A stretch of DNA of 64,000 nucleotides, taken from Blepharisma stoltei. Lineage: Eukaryota; Ciliophora; Heterotrichea; Heterotrichida; Blepharismidae. The notes under the pieces were generated by a model. That model saw nothing but the letters and a program-made list of their open reading frames with translations, had not been told where the DNA came from and did no database searches. Location of the stretch: NCBI GenBank assembly GCA_914767885.1, contig CAJZBQ010000060.1, positions 248,001 to 312,000 of the forward strand. The letters are read 5' to 3'. The position numbers and the translations under genes were made by a program. Below are positions 10,945 to 21,571 of this stretch, one piece after another (position 1 is the stretch's first letter; each line of letters begins with the position of its first letter).

Positions 10945-11207
10945 TAACTCCCTCCACAAGGAATAAGCAAATTATTGCTTATTCGTTACAGTTTTACCAC
11001 AAAATTTTCAAATAGTTATTTTATATGAATAGATCGAAATTTTTTGCTTATTATTGGTGGCTTTAAGAAAAATGTAAAATGAGCAAATAATGGTCAATTT
11101 CCCCATAATAAGCAAATTTCTATATATTAATATAAAATTAACTATTTGAAAATTTTATGCTAAAACTGCCACAAATAAGCAAGAATTGGCTTATTACTGG
11201 GGAGGTA
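10945..11207. mobile_element. MITE with long (about 75 bp) inverted repeats
   Basis: Left arm 10945-11025 begins TAACTCCCTCCACAAGGAAT; right arm about 11125-11207 is its imperfect reverse complement, ending ATTACTGGGGAGGTA. Both arms share AAGCAA, TTGCTTATT, AGTTTTA and AAAATTTTCAAATAGTTA. TA flanks both ends. It lies between genes. No second copy was seen in the window. Confidence 0.75.
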
Positions 11208-11386
11208 AAATTTAAATTTATGGTAAATAATCTTTATTTTCAGATTCACGCTTATTTTAGTTTTGTCTAATGGCTACTTCAGCCTTGGCTACATTTTTCT
11301 TTCTAAACTTTTATTAAAACTAAATAAAATAACAAAATATCTTATTCAAATACAAAAGTGGATATTAGATAACTGCATCTGCAATC

Positions 11387-12486
11387 ATGAATATTAAGGA
11401 CCTAAAAAACTTGGATTGTGATACTTTACTATATTTAGCAAGAGTTTCTGAACAGTCAGAGCGCTATGACGAAATGGCATCATACATCAATGGATTTGCA
11501 AGAAAAACAAATAAAGAATTATCTGTCGAAGAACGAAATATTCTTTCAGTCGCTTACAAAAATGTTTTGGGCTGCAGAAGAGCTGCCTGACGTATTTTAT
11601 GCTCATTAGAAAACAGTGAAAATTCCATTCGCTCTGAAGAACAAAAAATGCTAGCAAAAGCTTATAGGCTAGAGGTAGAGAATGAAATAGAAAAATCATG
11701 CAGAGAAATTATATAATTTATTGAATTATTTAGTATTGGCATTGGTATTTTTAGTTTATTATATATGGCTATAATGAATTAAAAAGCTAGAATAATATTG
11801 GAATATTGTGACCAATAATAAATTGATACACAAATTATAGATTTGCTGGATTCGAAATTAATTATTTCAGCAAGCTCAAGTGAAGCGCAAGTGTTTTATT
11901 TAAAATTGAAAGGAGATTATTATAGATATATGTGCGAATTTTTAACAAATGAGGGGAGGAATGAAAACTGCATTAAAGCACTTAATGCATACCAAGAAGC
12001 TGAAAATATCGCTATAAATGAGCTTCAAGGCACAAATCCAATTAGGTTGGGAGTTTCGCTGAATTTTTCTGTGTTTTTGATTGAAGTTATGAAGGATTCT
12101 GATTCGGCAAAGCAAATGTCTCAAAAGGCGTTCGATGAAGCTATGACTGAGATTGATTTGCTTGGAAATGAAACTTTTAAAGAAAGCACTCTCATTTTAC
12201 AACTATTAGCTCCCCTTCTGCGAGCGAGCAAATTTTTTTATGCTCGCTTATGATATTTAAATATTCCATTCTAAAATTAATCTAATTTTATAAATTTAAA
12301 TTTTAAATACAAGATGTTAAAATTCAACAGAGCCAGAAAAGATTTCATAATTATTATTTATATATAAAATTTTATTATAAAAACAATTACTTTGTTCACA
12401 CAAGTTTTTTTTTTACAAAACTATAGCTTGTTCGCTCAGAGAGAGGGAGAATAAGAGACAATTTAGTATTATGGTCATCGTCATAA
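11387..12486 (+). CDS. 14-3-3 protein
   Basis: Phosphoserine/phosphothreonine-binding adaptor of the 14-3-3 family, normally a cytosolic dimer. After removing two IESs (11708-11833, 12207-12451) the CDS is 729 nt, 242 aa, the usual family length. Hallmarks: [19 protein letters not shown] (helix 3, the W encoded by TGA), [34 protein letters not shown] and [15 protein letters not shown] at the end. The conserved QLLRDNL motif is only formed after the second IES is removed, which fixes its borders. Ends TAA 12484-12486. Confidence 0.95.
11708..11833. other. IES in the 14-3-3 gene (126 bp)
   Basis: AT-rich insertion with 6-bp rep ATTATA at 11708-11713 and 11834-11839. It contains in-frame TAA. 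Removal gives [11 protein letters not shown], matching the DLLD region of 14-3-3 proteins. Confidence 0.85.
12207..12451. mobile_element. Decayed MITE IES in the 14-3-3 gene
   Basis: 245 bp bounded by TA. Left end TAGCTCCCCTTCTGCGAGCGAGC with a facing inverted copy (ATGCTCGCTTATG), right end TTGTTCGCTCAGAGAGAGGGAGAA. This is the abundant MITE in reversed orientation, with a decayed interior. Removal restores QLLRDNL in frame. Confidence 0.8.
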
Positions 12487-12591
12487 ATTTATAAGAAATT
12501 CTTATAAGTATAATTTTTATTGCAAATGATTATGATGGATTAAATCATCATGCGGTTAAAATTTATACATTTTTGCAAGATAGCTATTGAT

Positions 12592-12694
12592 TTATATATC
12601 CTGAGCCATCTTTTGGCTTTGGGGCTATAGCAGCATCTTCGACTTCGGAATACATCAGTGTAGCTCGAGCCAAAAGGAGGCCCGGGCTATATCT
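12592..12694. repeat. Imperfect GC-rich hairpin
   Basis: The inverted arms share CCTTTTGGCT / AGCCAAAAGG and GGGCTATA on both sides of a central TTCGACTTCGGAA. It stands out from AT-rich intergenic DNA. It shares the TTTTGGCT core with the hairpins at 24575 and 35256, so it may belong to the same family. Confidence 0.45.
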
Positions 12695-12733
12695 ATTTTA
12701 AAAGCAAAATGATTATTAAATGCAATTCATTAA

Positions 12734-13301
12734 TTATTCATTTGGCTTAAAGTATTTCCTTATAAATTGCTCGCTATCAGATGAGTCACTATCATCTTGC
12801 TCAGTATCAGTATCACTATTTTCACTATTAGAACTTTTTGTTTTATTATCCTGTTGTGATTCATTTTTTGAGCTGCTTGCTTTTTCTGGGATTTTCTTTA
12901 CAGATTTTGGGGGAGTGGCCTCGATTTTGGTAGATTTTCCGTTTTTTGAGGGAGATTCTTGGCAGGTCTTTGCGATATTGTTTTTCCATGTCTTTGCAAT
13001 AATTGAAGAAATTTTTGATGATTCTTGGTCTTCTAAAGGAATTTTATTTGGATTTTCTTCACTAATTTCTTTTCTAACTATTTTTGGCTCTTTCTTGGTT
13101 ATTTTATTTTCTATTGGCAAATCTTTAATTAATTCATTTTCCACAAGCGATTTTTCAATTTTTGTATTCTTGTCATTTTCGATTTTGATATTATTTTCTT
13201 CTTCTATTAGTGTGGCTGCTTCAAGAAGATATGAAGATCCAAGTCTCATCAATTTAGCCAACTGAAGTAGGAATTACTAAGCTTTTCGATATGCTATCCA
13301 T
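12734..13301 (-). CDS. Acidic Ser/Lys-rich protein with a 16-nt intron
   Basis: Starts at ATG 13299-13301. A 16-nt intron (GTAATTCCTACTTCAG on the coding strand, 13262-13277) is needed to join MDSISKSLL to AKLMRLGSSYLLEAA; without it the frame hits a stop. Spliced length 552 nt, 183 aa. The N-terminus has one helix, the rest is disordered Lys/Glu/Ser, ending in an acidic patch (NSDTDTEQDDSDSSDSE). No family is recognised; a nuclear, phosphorylated protein is possible but not shown. Confidence 0.7.
13262..13277 (-). other. 16-nt intron
   Basis: GTAATTCCTACTTCAG on the minus strand. The only 16-nt intron seen; all others in the window are 15 nt. Confidence 0.75.
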
Positions 13302-13696
13302 TTATATTGGATCCCTTAATATTTCATTTCTTATTTTAATATAATATTTAATCAAATCTTAATTATTTAATTCCTTTAGATAATAACTGTTTTCAAAATG
13401 TTAATTTTTATATTTTTAAATTTATTCAATTAAGCTTTTGAAAGAAAAATCGTTTTACTTCATTTTAGGAATTCATGATAACAATAATAAACTACCTAAA
13501 CATTAATGACTTATGCCTAATTAGAATGAATCAGAGTTATTAAGATTTATATATGGAGTTTTCATTCTTTAAAATTATTATCACTATTAAAGAAAAACTC
13601 AAGATTTGCCAAAAAACTTTAATTAGGTTAAAACTGGGTTTAGCTGAATTTACCCCGCTGAGGTAAATTCCGCCGCCGAGGTAAATTCCGCCGCCC
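13302..13696. other. Intergenic with a GC-rich tandem repeat
   Basis: AT-rich between a divergent start and a downstream stop, except 13652-13692, where GAGGTAAATTCCGCCGCC is present twice in tandem, preceded by a partial copy. This lies just past the stop codon of the coiled-coil gene at 13697. Confidence 0.6.
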
Positions 13697-14374
13697 TTAA
13701 AACTCGCATTTCTTTTCTAACAGAGAAAGAGAGCGATCTAAGTTATTTGATAAGATTGTCAAATCTGCAATTAGCTTGGCAGAATCTTGGTCTAATTTTG
13801 AGTCCATTTCATTTAAAAAGTCGTTTTTATCTTTAATCACTTTGGCTATATCATCTTTTTTCTTTTTCCATACATTAATAAAATTTACAAAAGGAGTAGA
13901 CGTTTCATGAGAATTCAACGTATCCTGCAAAACAGATTCTTGGCTTTCTAAATAACGGTTTATTTCTGCAGTATCATTTAAGAGAGTTTTGAGGTTAGAA
14001 GCTCGATTATTGTATCCTTTTTGAATTTTCCCATTATCTTCTCTTAGTTTTTCTGATTTTTGATGAGCATTGTTTCTATAAACTGCTGTTTGTTGCATTA
14101 TATTTTGCTTGTGAGTGTGTAAAAATTTCTGCAGCCGCTCTTGCACTTCATTTCTAGTAACTATTTGTTGGGATCTAGCATGCTGTAAGCGATTTAATTC
14201 TTGAGCCAATGATGATAATTTTTGATTGTGGGCATAAACATCATAAGTCAACTGACTTCTTAAAGTTTGGACTCCTTGCAAAATTTCTCTGTTAAGTGTC
14301 CCAATGCTGTCAGATAAGTTTTGCATACTTGTTCTTCGGCCTTGTCTTGAAGTTGTAACTCTTTCTAAATCCAT
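13697..14374 (-). CDS. Coiled-coil protein of unknown function
   Basis: 225 aa, ATG at 14374, stop TAA 13697-13699. Almost entirely alpha-helical with heptad spacing from about residue 25 to the end, rich in Gln, Asn, Lys and Leu; N-terminus basic (TSRQGRRTS). The pattern recalls striated-fibre or basal-body coiled-coil proteins, but there is no specific motif, so this is only an impression. No IES or intron is needed. It is divergent from the eIF4G-like gene, 130 bp away, so the two may share a promoter region. Confidence 0.75.
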   Translation of the reverse strand: MDLERVTTSRQGRRTSMQNLSDSIGTLNREILQGVQTLRSQLTYDVYAHNQKLSSLAQELNRLQHARSQQIVTRNEVQERLQKFLHTHKQNIMQQTAVYRNNAHQKSEKLREDNGKIQKGYNNRASNLKTLLNDTAEINRYLESQESVLQDTLNSHETSTPFVNFINVWKKKKDDIAKVIKDKNDFLNEMDSKLDQDSAKLIADLTILSNNLDRSLSLLEKKCEF

Positions 14375-14504
14375 TTATAAGAAATATATTTTTTATTATT
14401 TTGTATTGTAAATTTATACAGTAATCTTGATTAGTTAGATTTTTGTTTTAATTAACTCTTAATCTTCTATGAAATGTCTTTGGAATTTATTGTAATCAAA
14501 AAAA

Positions 14505-16163
14505 ATGATTGATTCTCAATCAAAATTCCACAGACATCCAGCAAGAATTTTGTCAGCTCCCCCAGATGAGCCTAATGCATTAAGGCCAGAATCCCAAAAA
14601 AATTCAAACTTAAACCTAAACGCAAATGTGTTTGTACCGGGTGGTGGCAATATTACAATACCAGAATTTAAGCCAACAGTATCTGATAACAAAACAAAAT
14701 TCAATATAGGAGCTACAGAGTTTAACCCTGTAAAGCCGACAGCACCAGCAATTCCTCCAACTTCTTTAAAAGCAGATGCCCCTGAGTTTACTTTGAGGCT
14801 AGGATCTTCCTTTACGTCGCAAACAAAGCCTCTTGATGCAGTAGTCAATGTTCCTGAATTTATCCCTAAGCAGCAAATGGAAGAGCAACTCCTAAAAATC
14901 GAAGAAAAAATCCCTGAGCCATCGAAAATTGAGGAAGAAATTGTAGAACCTGAAGAGACATTTACACAAATTTTTAATAGAGAACTCACTGAAGAAGAAC
15001 TAAAAGAAGAAATTGAGTTTTCTGATGTTGTAATTAGAGTAGATGACACAATTACGTATTCTTATGAAGAAATAGAAAAAATTAGAAAGGAATTAGAAAC
15101 CCTAAAGGAATATTTCAGTATTTCAGAAGCCCTTATGCAGTTAAGCGATCGAAAAATTTTTGAAGTTTTTAGAAAAAGGGATAATAAGCGGCACGACTCC
15201 AAAAAAAACCAAAGAAAAGACAAAGACTGAAGGGAAAAAGAGCAGCAAGGGCAAGTTGTAAAAATAGTCAACTGGAGAAGAGAAAAAACTACAGAAGAAG
15301 AAAAAATCATCCAGAAAGCAAGAGAGCATACTGCTAAATTAAAAGAAGGAAAAGAGGAAGAAGAAAAAATCAAGAGGACAATAAAGGTTACTTTAAATAA
15401 GCTATCACCTTCAAACCTTGAAAAACTGAGAGACCAGCTTTTAGAAATCGGAAAATCATCGCCTTCTTCTTTAGCTATTCTTGTTGCTGGGATTTTTGAC
15501 AAAGCTTGATCAGAGCCAAAATACACTCAGATGTATGCACAAATGTGTGGGTACTTTAAAACTGAGTTTGATTCTTACAAATTTCCTGGAACAGAAGAAG
15601 AAAAAGCTCCTAAAAATTCTTTTAAAAATGAGCTGCTTATCATGTGTGAAGAATCCTTTAAATTTGTCCCATCAGAAACAGACTATGAAGGCTTAGATGA
15701 AGAACAAGCCGAAAAAAAGAAAACTATTCACAAGAAAAAAACCCAAGGCAACGTAAGGTTTATTGGGGAGTTATTCAATGTCAAATTAATTTCAACCAAA
15801 ATTGTGCTGATGTGTGTCCATGAAATGCTTGGGCTTGACGAAGGCTCGCAAGGAAGACCCGGACCACTCGACGAAGATAAACTTGAAGGAGCTTGCATTT
15901 TATTAAGCACAGGTGGAGCAGGCTTCGAAAGGGGATCGATGAGAAAAGACACAAATAAAGTGTTTGAGTATTTGTCAGGACTAATTCAAAGCAAAGAGAC
16001 GCTTTCTTCGAAATTGAGATTCAAGATCATGAATTTGATTGATGAAAGGGCAAGCGGATGGAGTAAGAACAAGAAGGATGAGCCGACTACAATTGAAGAA
16101 GTCCATGCTGAATATGAAAAGGAACAGAGCATCATCCAAAAAAGATACGAAAGTCGTAGATAA
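14505..16163 (+). CDS. eIF4G-like translation initiation factor (MIF4G domain)
   Basis: 552 aa. Scaffold of cap-dependent initiation: the MIF4G domain binds eIF4A. Residues about 1-230 are low complexity with repeated PEF motifs (TIPEFKPT, DAPEFTLR, NVPEFIPK). The MIF4G domain starts near residue 275 with TLNKLSPSNLEKLRDQLLEI and continues through IFDKAWSEPKYTQMYAQMC, RFIGELFNVKLIS and RFKIMNLIDER. Two in-frame TGA (15228-15230 and 15507-15509) encode Trp; the second lies inside a conserved helix, so this is direct evidence for the UGA = Trp code. No MA3 domain follows, so it is a short form. No IES is present. Confidence 0.9.
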
Positions 16164-16986
16164 TTATTCATTCTTGTTTGCGATATATCATTATTATGTG
16201 TTGCCATTATAGAGCTTACATTGTATTTATGGATATTTAATTAGAAAAAATAAATTTTAAGGTTTAAAAAATATTTTATTTAAATATATTTTAATAATGC
16301 TTATGAAGGTAGGGATTTAGCATTTCCCTTGAAATTAGTGTATGTTTTTTATAAAAAGAGATAAGGAATACCATCAAATCTTATTTTTCTGCTAACTCTT
16401 ACATTTTGATGAACGAAACCAATTTATTTTCCAAAAATCATGAAATTAACTTCCATTTTTGATCGAACTATTTTTATATGGTGAAAATTAATTTCTCTCA
16501 AGTACTCCATTGACCTGTCTTTGATAATAATAGATATTAGAGATATTACATTATAATCATCTATAGGTAATTATTATGCGAATTTTAGCATATTTTACTA
16601 ATATATTATATACTCTATCTCTTATAGATAGCAATTATAATAAATTTAGGTAACAAAAATTAGTATATATTCTTCTAGCTTTTCTAGATCAAATGATAAT
16701 GATGGTTCGATCAAGGATTAGGGTAGTAAGAAATAAGCTAAACTTTAGAAGTATTCATCGCCTATGCATTCAACTTTTCGATTAATTACAATAGAGATTT
16801 TCGCTCTTTAAATTTAATTCATAAATAATCTGGCATATATTCCTCAAATAAATTAGCTGTAAATATAAATTTGATTGATTTTACAAATAAATTCATTAAC
16901 TTTTCTTCAGGATTATTTAACAAAACTATTTAATTATTCTTATTAATTCTGGATTTTTTTATTAAATCGATGAACTTATACTATAA
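16164..16986. other. AT-rich intergenic, nothing recognised
   Basis: About 820 bp of AT-rich DNA between two plus-strand genes. I see no open frame of interest, no inverted repeat and no MITE end. Confidence 0.5.
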
Positions 16987-17223
16987 ATGTCAAATTCAAC
17001 AGGTTTGATTACTGGTTCTGTCATCTATTTTGCTCTTGTTTTTATTATTGGCGTCCCTCTCAGCCTTTACGTTAAAAAACACACCAAAGACCGCAGCCAA
17101 GCAAAAGAAAATTTCAGTTTGACATGGTCATTAGTAGTAATAGGAGTCATTATGATGTGGCTGCTTTGGTTTTGTGCTTATCTTCATCAGATGAACCCTC
17201 TAGTAACTCCGAAGCTAGATTAA
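16987..17223 (+). CDS. V-type H+-ATPase subunit e
   Basis: 78 aa, two membrane segments (about residues 7-27 and 44-66) and the family signature in the second helix and loop, WLLWFCAYLHQMNPLVTPKL, comparable to the LxQLNPLxGP region of subunit e/Vma9. Component of the membrane Vo sector of the proton pump of contractile vacuole and endomembranes. The length is typical. It ends 37 bp before the eIF2-alpha start, same strand. Confidence 0.85.
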   Translation: MSNSTGLITGSVIYFALVFIIGVPLSLYVKKHTKDRSQAKENFSLTWSLVVIGVIMMWLLWFCAYLHQMNPLVTPKLD

Positions 17224-17260
17224 CTAATTAGCCTTATGATCTTCATAGAATAAGATATAA

Positions 17261-18313
17261 ATGGAAGAGTCAAAAGACCGTAAAGGTGTAAAGCATGGTG
17301 GCGATGTGAACCTCAATTGCCGCTTCTACAGAAACCAATTTCCTAAAATCGATGACATTGTAGTAGTTGAAGTCCAACGTGTAGAAAACGAAGGCGCTTA
17401 TGTCTCTTTATTAGAGTACAATAATATTGAAGGGATGATTCCTTTAGGTGAGCTTTCACGCAAGAGAATCAGATCGGTGACAAAACTTACCCGAATCGGC
17501 AAAACAGAGTATGTCACAGTCATAAGAGTAGATGAAGCTAAGGGTTATCTTGATCTATCTAAGAAACGAGTGGCTCCTGAAGAAATTCAAGAATGCGAAA
17601 ACAAATTTAATAAGTCGAAGACTGTAAATAGCATACTACGACATGTTGCACAAACCACAAAAACAGATATAGAGATTTTATACGAAACTATCGGATGGCC
17701 CCTTTATGATAAATATGAGCATGCATATGACGCTTTTAGGATGGCTGTTAGTGACTCTAATTCAGTGCTTGAAGGCTTAGAAATGACTCAGGAAGTCAAA
17801 AATTCTTTGCTGTCAGTCATAAGATCAAGACTATCTCCACATCCTATTAATATTAGAGCAGATTTTGGAGTAACCTGCTTTGAATATGATGGGATTGATG
17901 CTATAAAAGAAGCTCTTTCAGCTGGCGCTGCTATGGCATCTGACAGAATTCAAGTAAAAATCAGACTTATAGCAGCCCCTGTCTTTGTTCTAGTAGTTAC
18001 TACAATTGATAGGAATCAAGGGATGATTTTAGCAAATAGTGTGCTTAGGAAAATCATGGAAGAAATCAAATCAAGAGGCGGAAATTTTGTAATGAAAGAA
18101 GAGCCCCATTGTTTAAATGATCAAGGCGACTTAGACATAGAAGAATATATACAGAAGCAGAATAATGCTAAACATATTGAAGAAGGAGAGGAAGAAAATG
18201 ATGAAGGTATGGATGTTGATATTGGGGTTGACATAAATGCAATTGATGCTAAGCAGGAATTGGAAGAAGATGTGGACGAAGGAGAAGCTGAAGAAGAAAA
18301 AGGGGAAGCTTAA
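17261..18313 (+). CDS. Translation initiation factor eIF2 subunit alpha
   Basis: 350 aa. Part of the eIF2 ternary complex that brings initiator Met-tRNA to the ribosome. The N-terminal S1 domain includes GAYVSLLEYNNIEGMIPLGE; the loop GELSRKRIRS contains the Ser equivalent to human Ser51 (here Ser66), so regulation by eIF2-alpha kinases is expected. Then come the helical domain (GWPLYDKYEHAYDAF), an alpha/beta domain and a long acidic C-terminal tail (EEGEEENDEGMD), longer than usual. Single exon, no IES. The first ATG is used; the N-terminus is about 15 residues longer than in animals. Confidence 0.96.
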   Translation: MEESKDRKGVKHGGDVNLNCRFYRNQFPKIDDIVVVEVQRVENEGAYVSLLEYNNIEGMIPLGELSRKRIRSVTKLTRIGKTEYVTVIRVDEAKGYLDLSKKRVAPEEIQECENKFNKSKTVNSILRHVAQTTKTDIEILYETIGWPLYDKYEHAYDAFRMAVSDSNSVLEGLEMTQEVKNSLLSVIRSRLSPHPINIRADFGVTCFEYDGIDAIKEALSAGAAMASDRIQVKIRLIAAPVFVLVVTTIDRNQGMILANSVLRKIMEEIKSRGGNFVMKEEPHCLNDQGDLDIEEYIQKQNNAKHIEEGEEENDEGMDVDIGVDINAIDAKQELEEDVDEGEAEEEKGEA

Positions 18314-19177
18314 GTTAAAAATAACAATGATAAATATAAAGGAACAAAAAAGAAATGAGAAAATAAGAAGAAAATTTTATAATTCTCTCAATTTATAAAG
18401 AAGCGTGCATCATAATTGATTGTATGCCATCTTTATCATTTTAATAAATCTTGCAGTTATTATACTATTCGTGCACTTATCAATTTTGCAAAAAGTTAAT
18501 AATCCTTTCAAAGTAGGTTTCTTAAGAAATAAAACTCATTAAAAGCTATTTTGACTAACTAAATCATTGTGCTGACTTCTATACCATCTATTGAAGATAA
18601 AAATGGCTTATTGCAACATCATTATTTAAACCTATTCTGATCTATTATAAGTAATTTTATAAAATAAACTTGCTTTTCATTATTTTTCTTTTAAATTTGC
18701 CTAGTTATGCGGCTAAAAGGCCTCATCCTCAATAGGATAAAGTTTTCTCTTGCTATAGCTAAGTTAATTAAGCATTTCACAATACAGCAAATTATTTTTT
18801 AATCAGAATATTTTCCAATGAATTTGATAATTAAAAAACTCATATGAATTATAAAGAAGTATCAAATCAATCCGCTGATATTTTTTAATTTTGTTTGCTG
18901 TAACCACTGTTGATATTTTATCTTCCTTATTTTCGCCTACTCTTCGCTTTTCCTTTGGGAAAAGTTTTCATATTTAGGCTATATATGGATTCTTATTACT
19001 TCGTTTTATCAAGAGATGCTATTATATAAATAAATTGACCGTATAGTTTTAACAAGCATCGACTGCTCTGTTCCTAGATAATGCTTCCTGATGACACCTT
19101 TTTCACATCGAGGATAAATATGGCAGAATTTGTGATGATCCATTAATTATGGAATTTTATTGGATAATTGTAAAAAT
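18314..19177. other. AT-rich intergenic, nothing recognised
   Basis: About 860 bp. AT-rich, no gene, no repeat arms found. A minor GC-richer patch near 18900-18980 has no interpretable frame. Confidence 0.45.
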
Positions 19178-19651
19178 ATGAAAAAATATGAGAACTCGAT
19201 AGAGGCGATTTCTGATCTGCCTCAGTGTATATTCACAAACATGCCATCTCTACTTAGGCCAATAAGTGAGGATGGAAAATGACCTTTATGCCTTGAACTT
19301 CCTAATATTTTTCTATTTGAGCCTATTATTATTTCATCAGAAAGTACAGAGAATCCTCAAGAACCAGAAGACCCATCTCTATTCCATCAGCCAAGGGAAT
19401 CAAGATGCAAAAGTATTACAGCTTGCTCTCATACTGACAAAAAGCATTATGCGAAAAATATGTGCAATAATTGCTATCACCGATTTGGGAGAAATAAATT
19501 AGCTTGGGCTTGCTCTCACCCAGAAAGGCAGCATTATGCAAAAGGAAAGTGTCAGCTGTGCTATTTGCAGGATTATCACAGATCAAAAGTATTCGGTAAG
19601 AGAAGAAAAATACGGTCCTTAAAGGATACAGAGGATAATAATAGTAATTAA
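19178..19651 (+). CDS. Cys/His protein with repeated CSHxxxxHYAKxxCxxCY module
   Basis: 157 aa when TGA near 19280 is read as Trp (EDGKWPLCLEL). The N-terminal half is acidic and disordered. The C-terminal half has two tandem copies of a putative zinc module: ACSHTDKKHYAKNMCNNCYH and ACSHPERQHYAKGKCQLCYL, followed by a basic tail (GKRRKIR). The spacing suggests a zinc-binding nucleic-acid or protein-binding fold. The protein at 29592 carries a related half-module (KKYAKEQCQTCYKK). The start ATG at 19178 is the first in-frame ATG after an upstream stop. No named family is assigned. Confidence 0.7.
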
Positions 19652-20487
19652 GTTTAAATCAATGATAATCAGCAATAATATGAGCTGCGATTTTACATTT
19701 TATGAAAATATATGTAGTATTATTATGATTTTTTATATCTTTCAATATTCAGAATCATTTAATTTTTATTAATAAAAATAATGGAGAAAATTTGACATGT
19801 CATTTTTGTTGTTAAATTATACCTGATGCTAATAAAATCAGCCAGTTGGCTGACTAAGCATGATTTGATGTTTATCATCGAAGTTATCCAAAATATTAGA
19901 TGTGTGTTCAAAATCTAAAATTTTATATTGAATAATAAATAGTAAAAAATAATAAAACGAAAAATTCAACAAATGTCTTCTTAATATTATAGAGCATAAT
20001 TATAATCTTTAAAAAGTCGATTTAACTCTTATCAGATTAAAATCTCAACAATAATGTTTAATTTCGACTATAATTCAGATTTACTATAAATAGCTATTAG
20101 ATATGCAACAGTCTTAGCAGATACGAAGGTATTCTAATGTCTAATAAATCTTCTTATTTTCTCTTATAGCTTTTTAGACTATTTTTGTGTGCATAGTATC
20201 ATAATTTTTCTTGTAAAACTACTATGAGCATACCTTTAATTTTGAAATAATTGGCTATCACATCAAAAATAATTATATTTTAAAATAATCTTAAATTAGT
20301 GTGAGAAAAATGTAATATAATCATATAAATAAAGTGTATAATAAAAAATAATTAATATTGAATAATAAAATAATGAAAAATAAATATTTCATTAGTAAAA
20401 ATTTAGATCCATTTATAAATGCTTTAGAGATGCTAAACAATTCCGAGAACTGAAATGCACGGGTAATAAATAAAATTAATTTTTAAA
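19652..20487. other. AT-rich intergenic, nothing recognised
   Basis: About 840 bp between two converging genes. Very AT-rich; no open frames, MITE ends or palindromes seen. Confidence 0.5.
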
Positions 20488-21465
20488 CTATAAATCTCTT
20501 TTACTATTTGTTGACCTACCTTCTAATGATTTATTTCGACGAGTTTGCTTGCGAGTATTTTTTCATATAGGTGTAAACTCTATTTGCGATTTATTTAAGC
20601 CATTTTGGGTCTTTTTACCTCCCTTTTCATTTCCGACCTTTTTGTTGCTTTCCAATTTTTTTTCCACTTTACTTCTGTCCTTGGCCTTATTTTTAGGTTA
20701 AAAACAAAAAAATATCTATTTATCAAATAACTTTTCAACTTGAAATTTATAGGAATTGCCCGAGGATGGCGCTATCTTGCGCCATCCTCGGGCAATTCCT
20801 ATATTAATAATTTGGTATTATTTTCAATGCTTATTTTTATTTTCATTGAGAACATTCTTTACATAAGTCCTAAAATGAACTCCACAGTAATTTTCCACAA
20901 CTTCACCATCATCTGTTTTGAGCTTTTTGGCTCTATTTTTGCATCCCTCTTGAGCACAAAAAGGCCTTAGTTGTCCCTGATTAATAGGATCACAGTATCT
21001 TTCTGCTAGTTCTCTATCAAATGTTAATTTCATATCTTCTTCTGTAAACTTGCTTGGCCAAATATACCCATATTCCAGCATAAATGGCTGAATTTCATCA
21101 CGGAACTTTTCTTCATAAAATCATGGCGCTTTTCTTATCAGTGAGCACTTGTGACTTTGATGAAATATTTCCCACCCCCACCATCAAGGATAAATAACTT
21201 CATTTTCATTTATTTCATAATAAGTCATGTTATTGTTTTTGCCTCTCCCAACCCACTCTGATATGCATTCATTATAATAAAGCTTAAGACATAATTCAAA
21301 ACCTTTTCACATTAGTGTAGCTGGGTGCTTTCTTCATCCTTTTTTAGTCCCATTTATTGCATTCAAAATATTGAATGCCTCAACCCTTTGTTTCCCAAGC
21401 CTTTGATCATCCAAAGCTTTTACACTTTTTTTGATGTTTGGGTATGGCAAAAAAGTAACAACCAT
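20488..21465 (-). CDS. Pyrimidine-dimer glycosylase-like protein with zinc/basic tail
   Basis: After removal of the IES 20686-20829 the CDS is 834 nt, 277 aa, with many TGA read as Trp. The first about 130 residues resemble the pyrimidine-dimer DNA glycosylase/MSMEG_6728-like family: TFLPYPNIKKSVKALDDQRL, GKQRVEAFNILNAI, then WRKHPATLMWKGFE and PWWWGWEIFHQSHKCSLIRK. The rest has CAQEGCKN...YCGVHF, a possible small zinc motif, and a Lys/Arg-rich C-terminus. Enzyme activity is not certain, since the family includes proteins without tested function. Start ATG 21463-21465; stop TAG 20488-20490. Confidence 0.72.
20686..20829. other. IES (144 bp) carrying a perfect palindrome
   Basis: Flanked by the 10-bp direct repeat CTTATTTTTA at 20686-20695 and 20830-20839. 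In the coding orientation the uncut frame ends at TAA; removal joins NENKNK to AKDRSKVEKK. The centre is the hairpin at 20748-20803. Confidence 0.8.
20748..20803. repeat. Perfect 25-bp stem palindrome
   Basis: Arms TATAGGAATTGCCCGAGG...GGCGC and the exact reverse complement, with a 6-nt loop TATCTT. Related to the hairpin at 47530-47586, which shares GAGGATGGCGC / GCGCCATCCTC and the outer TATAG arms. It lies inside an IES. Confidence 0.9.
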
Positions 21466-21571
21466 TTATTACGAAATTCAATTATTTCTTTTTAAAAAAT
21501 TCCTGTTTATTTGCATATAAATTTCTATCAGCTATTATTTTATCTATGGCTAATTTTGATATAATTTAGAC

